Source of the DNA: Mesostigma viride
Taxonomy: Eukaryota; Streptophyta; Mesostigmatophyceae; Mesostigmatales; Mesostigmataceae
Reading direction: 5' to 3'
Assembly: GCA_009746045.1 (NCBI GenBank)
Contig: RPFO01000645.1
Location: 568,185 to 632,184 of the forward strand
DNA length: 64,000 nt
Part shown: one piece after another, positions 8,809 through 23,800 of the stretch
Numbering within the stretch: position 1 is the first letter of the stretch
Layout: each line of letters begins with the position of its first letter
The notes under the pieces: model-generated
Seen by the model: the letters and a program-made list of their open reading frames with translations, nothing else
Told to the model about the DNA's origin: nothing
Databases searched by the model: none
Position numbers and translations under genes: made by a program

Positions 8809-11800
8809 TCACGGTGCCTCTGGCTTGCTCGGCGACCCCTCCAGCGGTGTCATTTCGTGCGGACCGGCAGCCGAGGTGGCCGCCACCGAGACCAGCTCCG
8901 GGTGCAGGCTGGGCGATATCGACCGCATGATGCGCCACGTGGCGTCCCACAGCGTCTCCTCGCTCGGCCCCGGCTCAGCGTCGCCGTCGGCGTCAGCGCG
9001 TGGCTCCAGCAGTAGCTCCGCCACGGCGGCAGGCACCAGCAGGGGGGTGTCCTCCTTGAGGTACCCCTGCGTGTGCATGACCAGCACCAGGTTCTTGGCC
9101 ATCTCGGGGATGTTTTCCGCCTGGACACAATGCGACGCAATGCGATGCGATGCGATCAAGATGAAGCACGTTGTTAGCTCATTGCTGAGCAAATCGGGGA
9201 TGTTCTCCAACTGCGCACGCTCAAGTCAGATCCGATCAAGGTTTGTCGTAGTTGAGCAACTCACGGATATTCTCAGCATGCGCATGAAAAAGGCCAGGTC
9301 GAACGACTATACGGTTGATTACCCTAGTTAAGCTGTACACAAGCACATGTCCGAGACACAGTGCACAGTAAACGTGATTCAAGCGCTGGTGGCACGTGGG
9401 AACGTAGGCACAAACACTCGAGGGGCAGGGGTGTGGCACACATGGGGCGGCACAGCCAATGCTAGACTATGGGTTACAAGAAGCAGCATCCACACATAGT
9501 CAGTTCACACGTCCACATGCCTAGCTAGTTGCTGTTATAATGTCCAGGATGGATAACATGGGTTGTGCTACTCTTGGCTTTGTGCCCGCAACCACCACCA
9601 TCCAGCAAAGGTGACTCTAGTTGCGGCAAATCTGGCTGAGGTACTCCTGACCCACGTACCAGCTGCTCCGAGGGCAGCGCGCGCAGGCTTTGCTCCATGC
9701 AGCTGATGGTGGACAGCCACAGGTGGCCAAACCCGGGCAGCCCACGCAGCAGCGGCGAGTAGTGCAGGAATGTCTTGGACAGCAGCGCGAGCGCCTTGCG
9801 GAGGGACGTCTCCATATCCGCGTAGTCACCGCTGCGCTTGCGGGCGGCAGAGATCAACTCCTTCACCATCGGGAAGATCATCTGTGCGTGTGGTGGTCGT
9901 GGGGGGGCCAAGAGAGGTTGTGTGCGAGACGGGTGGATGTGGGTGTGGGTTGGCATGGCGAATGGGTGTGTTCAGTGGTGGTGGTGGTGGTGGGTGGGTG
10001 GGGGAGGGGGGCAGTTTGATAGGTTGCAGGTAAAGCAACGGTAGCCAAGGATTACAAGCTTTGACTGTGGCCGCTTGCACACATGCGCACGCCAGACGAG
10101 CATCAGCATGGCAGCCACTTTCAGGCTTGAGTGGTGGATGAAAACGCCCAAGGGCAAATTATAACCTTCCTACAAACGTAGGACCATGAATCTGGACCTG
10201 TATTCCAACAATGCAAGAATCTAAATTCCAAAAAGCCACCACCACCAGTTTCAAACAGTAATTCAGAAAAAAACTGTGGCTATTAATGCATGTTGAAGAC
10301 CCCAACTCTGTTGCATGGTAAATGGGCGCCCGCGGCATGATTCATATAAGGATCCTTAATGCATGGTGTACAGGTACATCTACAGAGCCTATATGATGGC
10401 GCTAACACACGCGCACACCACAGGGCCTCACCGTTTCCAGGCACTGCGCAAAGGTGGCGCCGTTTACCGCCAGCACATCACCCAACAGCAGCGCACGCTG
10501 GAGCAATATGACCGCTTGGTGGCGCACGGCCACCCGCATCTCCAGGCACAGCCGGCAGAGCACCGCCACCAGTGCCAGCCACAGCTCTACGAGCGCTGCG
10601 GAGAGGCGGTGGATAGAATAAGCATGTTCAGAGCAGGCAGGGAAGCAATGGGGAGCATGTGGGCAAGGGCGACGCGCGACAAGCCAAGGGGCACACACAA
10701 GCGAAGGGATAAGCTGGGTAAGAACAAGCGGGGTGTTGTGTGAATACAATTTAGGTGGTGTGTGGATGGGACAGCCGCATGCAGATGTCGCACAAGCGCA
10801 GAGGATCCTACACTGTTCCGCCCAACGTCCAGCCAAAGGTATGTCTGCTTTTCTTGCTGCTTGCTTGCCAGCATGCCAGCGTGCCAGCATGCCAGCGTGC
10901 CAGCATGCCCACTTGTCAGCACGCTTGACCACTGCGCCATGATGCCATCAGCTGCTTCCCAAAAAGCATGAATAGGTTTTGTCCCCTTCCCCTTCCCAGC
11001 CACGTTGCTGCCCTACCATGCCATGCCCTGTCTAGCCACCCTGTCCAGACCATCAAAGGGGTGTGATGGGGGGGGATATCCTTCCGCTGCCTCCCCAAAA
11101 CCATCCTGGCGCGATGCCCTGGCCGACTGCGTCTGCCACCACCTCTTCACAAACTGGATTGCCTTGACAACTTATGAGTCATGGCCTGTACCTGTGACGA
11201 TCATCAATTGTCGTCAGAAAGCAACAAACGTGACAACGCTAGCTGCCCAAATCTGAGATTCCGTGGAACACAGAAAGTAAGCCAGCCTAGAAGCTACCAG
11301 CAAGGAATCGAAGATAGGACCTTTGGCATGGTTTCGCGGCTGTGGGAGTCTCCTGATCCGAAGGCATCTCACTTAACGTTTCGAAACAGCTCAACTGCAA
11401 AAAACCTCTTTACCGGAGAGGGGATCAATGCCCAGCTGATACGATGATGACAAATTCCCAGCTGCTGCTTGCCCCTGCCCGCGGCAACGCTCAACCGCCA
11501 CCCAGATGACTTACTAATTAATTATGAAAAGTGTAATACCTGCCATCCACCTGTCCCCATCCACCCGCAGGCGTCACGCATCCACGAACGCTCGGGTACC
11601 ACAAGTGAGACAACCAGTGCATGACCCATCCAACAAATGCCAAAGGCTAGCCCAGAACATGACCCATTCGAATCTTAGCCTAGGCCTACATTACCCCCCC
11701 CCCCCCCCCCCCCCACACACTCATCGATCCATTTCCTGCCAGGAATTACTGCGATCTCACAGACTACACGCTTCTCCCACCTTGCTTCTTCTTCGCATCC

Positions 11801-14800
11801 TCGGCTGCCGACGTCGGGTCCTCCCCCTCCTCGGCCCACGCGGCCAGGTTGGCGCCCATGCCCGCCAGCAGGTCCAGTGCGGCGATGCTGCGCTCCGGCC
11901 CCCCCACGCGCGACTCGGCGTAGGCGCGGGCCGTCTTGAGGCACGGCAAAAAGTTTGCTGCGCGCACGTGCGACGCGTCGCCCAGCAGGAAGAGCAGGGC
12001 TTCAAAGCCCACAGCGGCGGCTTCCGGGTGGTGCGACCCCATCTCGAGAAGTTGCAGCACGGTCTTCCACCCCAGGGGCGACTGGATGTAGGTCACGTCC
12101 ACCCTCACGAGGCGCAGCACGTCCTGCATGATGCGCTCCGCGTACACGTCCGCCACCTGGAAGGAGTGGGGGTGGGAGGGTTGAAGGGGGATGAAAGGGG
12201 GGGACAAAGGCAAGGCAAATGAGGCAGGTTCAAGTGTAGGAAATAAAGATGCTGATTCCAGGAAGAAAATAAGAGATTGCCTTCAATCCTTCGGTCCGTG
12301 TGTGTGCATGAGTGCGCGTGTGTGCGTGTGAAGCCATGGGATAGCGCGGGCCCTATGCAGCCATCTACCCCCATATCCGTTCATCATCACAAGGTGTTGA
12401 ACCCCTACTTTTGCGTCCGCGGTCAACCCTCTCCTTCCCCCCATCCAGAGCGTCTAGTTTTCCCCGTTGCGTCCAGTTTCCCCCCTCCCTACCTTTCCGC
12501 CCAACACCACCCTACCTATGCGACCAGCTTTGTTTCTGCCCCCTACTTGTGCGACCAGCTCCGCCACCCTAAATCGGCATCACCTTCCCCCTCCCTGCCC
12601 CTACCTTAGTAACCAGCTTTGTTTCTCCCCTCCCCCTCCTACCTTTGCGTCCAACTTGAGCAGCAGCTTGAGCGACTGCAACAGCTCCTCGGCCATGTCT
12701 GCCTTGTAGGGCAGCAGCCGGCGGCAGATGCGCAGCAGCGAGAAGACCGCCTTATCCACCAGCGGGCCGGGGGCGGTGGCGCTGCCGATGACGGACTCGA
12801 GCCGCTCCGTCACCAGCGGCCTGGGAGGGGAGTGGGGGGGGAGGAGGGGTGGAAGCATTAACAGTGTGCATTTGGGTGTGCAAGTGGGGGTGTTGGGGGT
12901 GTTGGGGGGGGGGGGGGGGGGGGGCGCATCAACGTGGGTTAACCAGTCGGTGGACTGTTGGAGTTTTGCCAGCTGAATTCCGAATATCAGGAGCAAAGTC
13001 AGAGCAAAACAATGGGCCGTGCCATTCACGGGTGACAGGGGAAATCACCGATTACATTCGGCCGGCCCACCACAAGTTGATCCAGCACTTACTGCCACCG
13101 AGTGCAACAACCATGCCTTCGCCCGCAAGAAGAATCCTCAGCAATACTACAATACCTGGGTTGCCCTCAGCAACACTATGATACCTGGGTTGCCCTCAGC
13201 ATCATGACACCTGGGTTACCCTTGTGCTACTCTCTTACCACCCCTTTGCACGTATACCTCCCCCACTAACTGGCATGGGACACGCAACAACAAACACCCT
13301 TTCCCACCCCTTTTCCACCCCTCCACCACAACATTCCCACTCTTCCCAGTGTGAGTTCGTACGCCGTATTATACAATACGGGGGTGGGGGGTGGGGGTGG
13401 CGGGTGGGGGGCGTACTAACGCACTAGAAATACGTCGTATCGAGTTCTCAGCGCTAATACGCCGTATAATACGTATTTTTCGCGCATTTTTTCCACAGAG
13501 CTCCGGGATTGGCGCCAGACCTAGTTTTGGCGTAGCTCACCTAGGCAGGTACGCAGCCTAAACCGTACTCGGGGAGTACGGGCCTACGGTTGGTCCCGCT
13601 TGTCATCTCTGCCTGTTCACCGCGTGGGTAAGCCATGGCACAACGAGACCGACTTGCATAAAAATAATAATTGACGTCCGCGGCCATGAGGTGTAGAAAA
13701 CTGACTGGCATGAGAGCATGGCTTGACATTTTGAAATGCAGTTTTGCAGGCATGATCCATAGGTCTTACAAAGCTTATATCCTTTGACAGGCAACGTTTG
13801 GATGTGCGCAGATATGTCTCGACCTTCTGCTCGGTGCAGCAACCTCGTTTGACCAGCAACCAGGTAGGTCGCCGTGCATGTGCTAACTGTTGCTAGGCGG
13901 GATATATGTCCATACATTTGTACGCGGATTAATTAATTAATTAGGAACATCACTCCGTTGGGAGTCAATGTAGCACATCTCCCTGAGAAGGGGCATATGG
14001 CTTTTAATACATTCTAGGCTACTTCCTGCAAGGGTGGGAATGTAAGCGACCCTTGCTCTAGGTGCACCAGGGCACCTGCACCCTCATAATCTTCACACTA
14101 TGCCCAGCTAAGGGGGAGTATGTTATGTGGGGGAAGATATGTACGCGGATATATGTGTCAAATTATTGCTGACATGATCAATTAGCTACAACGGCCAGGA
14201 AAGGCTCGCAGCTACGTCCATGAGGTGGGTATGCGGCAAGCTGCAGCAAGGAAGGTATACGTAATTAATCTGCGGTTTTGATCTGGTATGTGCTATCCTG
14301 TTCACGTGTTTATTGTATACTGTATCAAGTTCTTGGGTCGATTTCAAAGTGATCGTAGACCTATCAATTGATTAATGGTTGTCATAAAAGGAATTAGTTC
14401 GATTAGCAATCTATATAGCATGCAGTTTGGCTTTGATAGCGATTCGGGCCGTGGTGCCCACACCCCTGTAACTAGGAACTAGATAGCTAGCATCATCCAT
14501 TCCATCCCATTCCCATCCCACTGAGGACTTCTGCTCACGTGGCGCAGTCACGTGTAAATTAATTAATTGCATGCAGTGGATGAGTATCACACTTCATACA
14601 CTGAGACAACCAAGTGAGTGTCAAAGGCTACGCGCATTGCATTCACGACACGTCAATAATGAGGCATTAGTTAGCGTGTTTGAGAGGCATACCCATGGGA
14701 TAAACACCGTAGAATATGACGAGAGACTTGCCAGCATGAATAGCGGCTCGAACATGCCCTTTCTGAGCTTTTGGCATTTAGTACGCGTATAACACACAAT

Positions 14801-17800
14801 ATGGCAATACGCCGAGGTTTGGCGTATTGCCGTGCTAGCCATACTAACTCACACTGACCCTTCCCCACACTTTCCTCACCTCTTTCCCACCCCTTCCGAC
14901 CCCTGCACCACCCCCATGTACCACAGGACATGCAAGAGCAGACATCCCCATTCTATACCTCCAGCCAAGAACACGCCATAAAGGCATAAACGCATTATTC
15001 ATTCCACAAATTTCACTACACTGACGCACCAGAGCAGCTGGATGCGGTCGCGGTTGCGCAGCGTGACGGTGATCAGTAGGTCCAGGCAGAAGACCGCTGT
15101 GTCCTCGTCCTCGGGCGACTTGTGGGGCTGCCCCGCCGCCCACACGAGCGCCTTGGCCAGCTGCGAGAGGGCCTCTGCCTGCAGGAACCTGGGGGATCGG
15201 AGGCAGGGGGGGAGGAGGGGAGGGGAATTATGGAGAGGACAGTGAAGGCGCGGGAGAAGGGAACACAGGCGGTGTTGCCGTGTATGTGCAGGACAAGAGA
15301 GAGGGAAGGGCCAGCAGGGCGGGCATGCAGGCGAGGAGGGCAGGCTTAAGGTGTGCAAGGGATACGCAACGAGGGTTATCTCAACGAGGACACTGATTCA
15401 TGGGGGAGCAAGCACGCACGACACGGGGGGGCGTCTACAGGCAGAGCAGGGCAGAAAGCAACAAAGGAAAGAGGCAGAGCAACAAAGGTAGAAAGGTAAC
15501 AGATTGTGAACATAACTGGGGGGCTGGGGAGGGGGGGGGGGTCAAGCAAGAATATATACACAAGAAAAACGGGGTATAAGACAAGAGAAGGATGTTTGAG
15601 GAAAAACGCTTACGAACTATAAACAAAGGCCACACGGGGACGCGCCGCGGTGCACTAATTCTTGCTGTCGGAGGGGACACATTTAGGGCCACATGGGGTG
15701 GCGTGGCAACAAACTGCCGTTTACTTGCTGTCCGAGAAGGTCAGCACAATAGCCCACGGCTGGCAGAGACATAGCCCTCCTGTACTTGCTAACGAAGAAT
15801 ACAAACACAAGGCCGCATGGGGTGCCTTCTTACATGCTGTCGCAATTCACACAAACGGCAGAAAGATGCCCTCTTACTTGCTGTCCGAAAAGATGTCGTC
15901 GATGTGGCAGGCCTCGATGCACCGCAGCGTGCGCTGCTGTGCCGCAATCTCCAGCTCGGTGGGCGCGGCGGGGGGCGGCTCACTGTCGAGTGAGAGGAAG
16001 CTGCTAAACCGCGTGGACATGGAGCGCAGGATGGAGGAGGAGGAGGAGGTGGCCACTTTGTTCGCCGCGGAAAGGGGCAGGGGGGCGGGCGCCAGCGCAG
16101 CTGTGGCCGCCGTCATGTCTGGGGGGTAGCGGCGATGGACCCGATGACAAGATGGATGGCAGCAACGGAAACAGCGAGGGTGACATCAGGAATGGTGGCC
16201 AACACCCACGCAACGACCATGCGTCCATGGCAGAGAGAAAGATATCGCGGGTGAAGTGAGTGCAGGATGCTCACAACAAGACAGCCCTTGGCAACACGTC
16301 CTTTTTGTTTAGGAGAAAAGGTGTTATTGACTTAACTAGTCACTACTTGGGTCCTGAGTCCCCAGGCCAGAAGGCTAAGTCAGGTTTCAAAATGTGCACA
16401 CCACAAATGCCGCAATCACGGCAGACAACCTGCCGCAGCAACAGATGCTGGGGTATAGAAAAAGCTGGGGTACACAAAGCTTAGACACAAGCAATGAGTC
16501 GAAGAGCAGCAGCGACGGTGGAAGTGGCGTTGCGTGTGCGTGAGCATGCAGAAGCTGCGGAAGAACATTAATCCCGCGTGAAGGGGCCAATATTTCAGAC
16601 AGGTTTCTTTATAACTAGTGTGTCAGCAAGTGACACTACTACTTCACTTAATGAGGACACTCACTGGATGACCGCTGCTCGCCATCACCCATGCCGTCGT
16701 CCGACTCGGTGACGCTCGACGGCAGCAACCCGAGCTTATGCAGCCGCAGCACGCAGTCCAGGATCTGTGACATTGGTGTTATGTATTGTAGACCACATCC
16801 GTGTCATGGGGATGGTGAGCATGGTGAGCGTGCCCAGTGATGGCAGCACGCAAGGAGCGTGCTATACACGAGCAGTTGGGTACATCCCACCTGGGTTGCA
16901 GGAGTAATGGACGACTACCCTGTAAGACTACCAAGGAACCGTGGCCGCGAATGAGAGACCTGGCACGAAAGCTTGGCACAAAACCACCCTGTAGCGGCAT
17001 GCCAGGGTTCCAATAGGGACAAAAGCATTGCCACGACAGCCATGCTTTCTGTCTAATGTAAAAGTGGCATGCGCACACATTCAGCAGATGATATGGCAGC
17101 TATGTTGTGTGGCTATCTTGGCGTGGCCTGTCATCCACAACTTAAACCTGCAACCACACCCCACACCCCACGTCCCACTCACATTCATCGACCACTTGGC
17201 CCCCCTTTACTCACATTCCTCCACCCCGCGCGAATGTAGTCGCCGAACTTGTTGGCGATGGAGAAGACGGTGAGCGCGGCCATGCGCGCCTTGATGTCCT
17301 CCCCGAACGCGACGCATGGCTTCTGGGCGGTCGGGTTGAGCAGCGTCGTGAACTTGCAGAGCGACACCTGGCGGAGGATATGAGCCGGGGGAGGGGGCGA
17401 GGGCATGAGGCGCGGGCAAGGGAGGGGGGCAGGGATGATGGTGGTGAGGACAGCAGGGAGAGGGTGGGGACACGACTAGGGCTGGAACGGCTCGAATATG
17501 GTTGTACTGGTAACATTGGAATAACTCGAGTAAGTTTCCCAGATATCTGGGGTCATCAGGCCCTTGTCTTCTAACTGCAGTATAGATACAAACGGGCTGT
17601 GACCATACACAAAAGACTACCAATTTCTCTTCTAACATGCTTGTGTCATGTCCGCCTAAGCAGGGGCCTCACCCATCGCATCTCCCACCAGCTATTGTTC
17701 GCGGCCTAGTTCGTGCCTGGCATCCGCGACAACCCCAACCAAGCGGAGAGCCTGGCATCCGCCCCAACCCCAACCAAGAGGAGAGCCAGGCATACGCCAC

Positions 17801-20800
17801 AACCCCAGCCATGTGGGGAGCCTGGCATTCGCCACAACCGCAACCAAGTGGAGAGCCTGGCATCCGCCACAACCCCAACCAAGTGGAGAGCCTGGCATCC
17901 GCCACAACCCCAACCAAGAGGAAGGCTTGTGGTGCGGAACCACAGCACCACATCCTGGTTTTCGTACAATCATGTCAGAATACGTCCCTGACCCACGCGT
18001 GCGTTGCGGCCACATGCGTCCCCAACCCCATGCGCATGATTTGCTCGGGAGGGCATCTGTGGCACCGCGGTGGCTCACCCCTGCACCTGTGGCTTACCCC
18101 TGCACCTGGTCTAAAGTTTGGACTTCATCTGTTCAGGCGCTAACCAAGAGGTTTTGGGTGATAATGTTCGCCCACGGCAGCACCCACCACCAGGTTGTGA
18201 AGCACATTCGGTAATCATAGCGTATTCGGCCACCCACAACCCCTTTCCCGGTCTAGCGAGCACTTGTAGTGTACTGCATCACCCACCACCAGGTTGTGAA
18301 GCACGTTCGGTAATGATAGCACATTCGGCCACCCACAACCCCTTTCCCGGTCTAGCGAGCACTTGTAGTGTACTGCATCACCTACCACCAGGTTGTCAAG
18401 CACGTCCTCCATGTAGAGGTGCGCGGATATCTTGGCGACGGAGATGAAGCCGTCCAGCGCCTCGCGCAGCACCTCCTCGTCATCCGCGTGGTCAAACACT
18501 GCGTGACCATTGCAACGCCACCATGACACGTTTACGATCCTGCTGACGCTAGGGTCAAACACTTCACAATGTTTACACCGTTCACACTCACCAGTGTTCT
18601 GGCTAGGGACAAAGACTGCGCGCCGTCGAAGCATCACATCAAGCAGGTGTCATGACAGGCATGCAACATAAAGAGATCCTAACGCTGCACACCATCGTAC
18701 CGTACACAACCACATCAGGCAGGCGGGTGTGTGGGTCAGGCACAAAGCATGGCTGGGGCCAGCAACTGCCCAGAACCGCAGGTGGATGGTGCAGCACAGC
18801 AAGCCAGTCCTCTTTCGGTGGCCCTTGGCGCGGTCCAACCTTTGGAGGCGGGGTCTTGTGGGGGGTAGGCGGCAGCATAAGTGTGAGGAGTAATAGGCCC
18901 AGAGGAGGGAATGGGTACAAATTGAGGTCATGACGCACAGCAGAACACAGGACCGCACTATGCTGACCCAAACTGCCATCCTACATCCTTAGTCCTTCAC
19001 ATCTTGAGGTTGGCTTCAAGGGCAGCAATAGCCCTGCAGCCTGTGAACTCGCTAGTTACTATCGCCCCTCCCTTGCCTCCGCGCGCATGGGTTGCGAGGG
19101 CCAGCACCTACCGACGGAGATTGCGGCAATCGTGGGCCCCCACATGATCGCAAACATGTCGCGGTCGTACAGCGGCAAGCTGCTGGGCGACGCAAATGGG
19201 GTGATGTGGCGCGACCGCTTGAGCAGGTCCAGCCAGCGGCTCTGGTTCATCTCCAGCACGCTGCTGTCCCCAGACATCTTGATCTCGTTGCGGCAGATGG
19301 AGTTGTATATGTCGTCAATCATGGCGCGCGGCAGGTTCTGCCCCGCGTTGATCGCGCGGTTGTTGCGTGCAAACTCCTCCTGCGACATCTTCTTCTTGAC
19401 CTGGAGGACAGGGGGGGGAGGCGTAGAGGCGTAGGACGGGGGGGGAGAGACGCACGGCCAGGCGGGGCAGCGCGGCACAATGGGGGGAGGAGGGAAGGGA
19501 GGAGCAAAGCGCCTTCAGAAAAGTGGTTGACAAGGGGTTTCGATGATTGGCTTTGCGATAAAGGCTTTCAGAAGGGGCTATTGAAAAAGTGGATTCGAAA
19601 GAGGGCAGAGCGAGAGATGGCTTTGAGAAAGGGGATTTTCCAGAGTGGCCTTGAAGACCAACAAGGATGGACTCTTCAGAGGCTAGGATTAAGCAAAGGA
19701 GCTTGAGGGATGCGCCGTCCTAAGACAATTCACTCACAAGTTGTGCAGGTCCCACATCACCCTGCTGGCACAACTCACATGCTAATCGTCCGTGCCCCAC
19801 ACCACCCATCCACCATGCATGTGCCGCTCACCTGCGAGTTGTGCTGGTCCGTGTTGAGCATGATGACCGAGTAGGACAGCACGTATGCTGCATCTGCGTC
19901 CGCAAGAATCCCCCCGCAGTGCGCGTGGTACCGCGCCGCAAACGCCTCGAGCACCCGTCCGATCTTCTGTGCCTCACCCGGCAAACGGAACGTGTCCAGA
20001 AACGTGCGCAGCGCAGCGTCAATTGTCATGCCTTCAAAGTCAAACAGGCACGACAGCTCCCGCAGGACCGCGATGTTGAACTCGCCCGGCTCGCCCACAA
20101 ACTCGCCCAGCACGACCTTGTTGAGACCCGGCGTGTGGCGGAAGAACTTAGCGAGCGAGCGCGGGTGCTCGGTGATGGGCGTGGGCAGCAGGTTGGCCGA
20201 TTGGAGGAAAGCGAGACCTTTCTTGGGGTCGCGGTTGAAGTGGTCCACACCCATCGCTAGCCGCCGCTTCATGTAGCGCCGCCGGCGGTGGAACTCGGCC
20301 AGTCCGACCGGCTGAAAAGAAAAAGGGGGCGCACGCGGGAAGTACGCAACCAACGATGGCATGCATACGGCGGACATGCGAAACGCGGGGGTGAGGTGCA
20401 AGGGGCAAGGGCAGGTCACAGGAACCGATGCATCCGCATGGTCGCATCTCGTGAATCAGGGCCTGGGGAAGCAAGCTCACAAAAAAAGGCTGGCAAGTAG
20501 CAGACCTGGCAAAGAATAGCCCAGGCTATCTATCAAAGGCTCGAGCATTCCCAAGGGTGCTCCTTACCCTCTTATGAGGGACACCCATCTAAAAGACACC
20601 CCCTCAAGTTTGCAAGTTCTTAAGTCACTAGTAAACAGACACCCCTGCTGCCCCAGTAAGGGCCTTCATGTTTAGGCGTCCATGCCAGGCCGCATAGGAT
20701 GCAAATAATCAATCATTACAATCAATACCACGTGCAACAAACCCAACCAAACGAACCAAACCCATCCACCACGCATGCCCACTCACGTCGTCCATGTTTG

Positions 20801-23800
20801 GCACCTCCTCCCAAAAGTCCACGTAGATGGATGGATCCGCCTCGGCCGCTACATGGAAACTGGCCAGGTTGGCATCCTTGGACACGGTGGAGGCGCGCTC
20901 GGCAATGCCGTGGACGACCGCCAGCAGGCCCTCCAGCGACAGCAGGTGCACGGGGGACAGGGGGCAGTTGACGGGGAAGGAGTTCTGGGCAGGGGGGAGG
21001 GCGGGGGGGGGGGCGGCGGGGGGGGGGAGGAATGGGCATGGGCATGGAAGTGTGGGTGCTAACTAGTTAGGAGCAGGCAGTGATTTGTCTGGCAAAATAA
21101 GCTAGCGCGCGGCGCACGAGCTAGCAGGCACTTGGGGATGCCAGCATGTATGGGTGCAAATACAAAGGTTTTTATAGAACAGGTGGAACAGATAGAACCG
21201 ATGACACATCTGCGCTTGCTGTGTAGCACCCTAGTCAGAAAAAATCGCAAGCGCAGGCGAAGTATTCTGGCAATGGCAGGCTCTGCCTTTCTGGATTCAA
21301 GAAGGCACATGGCCACGAGCACCCAACTTGGACGACAAGTTGCCCATGGCATGCACAACTCACCTTGGACAGTAAATTGCACATGGCCTCGAACACGTTG
21401 CGGCAGTAGAGGTCGCAGTCAAAGTTGATGAACATGTCGGTCATGAAGCTGGGCTGGCGGCACAAGTCAACCAGCGCCTCCACGGCGGCCTCCTGCTGCT
21501 CGTAGCTCGCGTTGTGGCCCTTGCCCTCGGCCACGCGCAGCAGCGCGTACAGGAAGAAGGCCTCCAGCTGCAGCTTGAGGTGCTTGCGGTAGAAGCAGTA
21601 GAGGTGGAGCACCAGGCTGTACACGCCCGAGAGAATGGACAAGTTATTGGACAGCCCCCACTGGTGGGGCATGTGCGGCGCGACCCCAAGAGCGAGTGAG
21701 GACGGGGGAGCGGGGCCAGGGTGGATTGGTGGGAAGAGAAGCAACAGAGAGGAGTGGGGGCGGAGACATGTCAGCAGTTTGCACAAAAAGGTAGGTATGC
21801 AGGTGCAGCCTAGGTTCAGGGTGTAGTGCTTAGGGCAAGAACGGTTTGTGCGGCTCGCACAAACCAAGGCGTGTAGATGAGAGGTACCTGAACATTTCTG
21901 CCCTCCATCAAACATTCACTCATCCCCGCATCCTACGGTTGGCGGATGGTGTCTGGGTTATCCCACAACCTTCACACACGGGCATTCAACAGCAGCACAA
22001 TACTGGTAGCATCCCAGAGTGCACGCCCTGAAAATACCCCCCACTTCTCCCCCCCCAACACACACACATGGGCTGGCATCAGGGTCACTACTCGCGTGCC
22101 ACAGAGGAATCACTCAAGAGGCCGGCAGGATGCTCACAACCCCATGCCCTGCTGCATGACCGCACCAGGGAGCAAACGCGAGGTCCAGGTTGCGTACCTG
22201 CATGAGGTGCTTGAACAGCTCCCCTTGCACCAGCCCCAGCAGCTGCGGATGCCGCGAGAAGCCTGGCGTGCCCACCTCCAGAGCTGAGTTGATGAGGCCC
22301 AGGGAGAAGAGGCAGCTGTCCTCGCTGCCGCGCGCGGGGGGGCCGGGGCCCTGGGGTGCGCCGCCGGGGGCCCCGCCCGCCCCCTGCTGGTCGTCGCCCC
22401 CCAGCAGGGAGCAGAGGAAACGGAACACCTCAGCCAAGCAGGCAAGGCCATAGGGCGCGCCCAGCATGACCACCGCAGGGGCAGGGGTGGCGTTGGCTGG
22501 TGGGGTGGCCAGTAGGTTGGAGGTGGTGGCCAGGCCGGTGGCCTTGGTGCCGGTGGCCGCACTGCCGTGGTGTGTGTGGCTGCTGCTGCCACCACGAGGG
22601 GGCGTGTGCGAGGGTGTGACTTCCTTGGAGGCCGGGTTGGACTTGTGGGCGGGTTGGTGGCGCGGTTTGGACGCCGCTGGGGACACAAATGGGGGCAGGG
22701 TGGGGAGGCAGGCATGAGGGGGGGGGGGGGGGTGCGGGGGTGACTCATGGTCAGCTGATCGTCGCATGCAAGTGGTACCAGGGCAACCACCACACGCAAC
22801 AGCCAATACCAAACTGTTTGCGGAGCACAGTTATGGGGCATAGGCTTTAGGGATTGGGCTCAGGGTGGTGGGTTACGTACAATATAGATAACGTACAATC
22901 TAACTCACGTACAATATGTGCCTCGTGGCACTGCTAGCCCTATGCGGCATCGCAGGCAAGGCACGCTTTCTGCCTCTTCCCTTCTTTCTTACTCCATCCG
23001 CAACCACAGGGTGGAGCACACAGGGTGTGTTCCATCGCCTTGTGACAATCACAGTGACGGGCACTGCTCCACTCAACCACCACGGGCTTGCCCTGAATCA
23101 AAGGCTCTGGCTCCATGGTAGGCGCTAAGATTAACATTAACGACCCCACAATTAACGATCACCAGTAAATATGATACCAGTCTGCCCACACACCGGTCTC
23201 CCGTGCGCCAACTCACATGGTGGCTTGGCAGCAGCGGTCGCGTAGCTGATGGGCGGCTTGCCACTCGCCGGGTGGGCCAACGGTGCCACAATGTGCACCG
23301 GCGGCAGCACCTGACGATCCTCCGAGCCCGGTGCCGCCGTCCCCCCTTCGGCAGGCCCTTCACGCCCAGGCTCAGCGGGACTACCCGCGGGCCGAGCATC
23401 CAGACTTAGCGGCGGCATACCCCCGCGGTCGGTAGACTTCACCACACCATCCCCCGCACCCGCCCCATTACTAGCTTCCTCCCTCCCTTGCTGCGCAGGG
23501 CTGACCCTGGCCCCTGGCCCCACCCTGGCCGCTGCATCCCCTTCCACTGGTGCACCCGCATCCGAGACCCGTTCCTGCAACGCGGCCCCTGATGAGCCCT
23601 CCCCATCCCCCTGACTCCCACGACTATTGCCATCCGCCACTGCCTCTGCACCCCCGGATCCCCCCGCCCCCCCACCCCCCACGGGCCCTATCGGCTCCGC
23701 CGCGTTGAGCATAATGCTGGCGTGCTCATGGTGGCCCGGGTGGAGCTCCGCATCAATGGCTACCGCGGTGGCGGACGCGCGCAGCGACTCCTCCAGCAGC

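Noticed and set aside
8693-9331. 212-codon plus-strand frame
   Set aside because: Antisense shadow of the last ARF-GEF exon, which matches GNOM family sequence on the minus strand.
17705-17928. CRISPR-like array (regular 35-bp repeats)
   Set aside because: Units are contiguous without spacers and lie in an intron of a eukaryotic gene.
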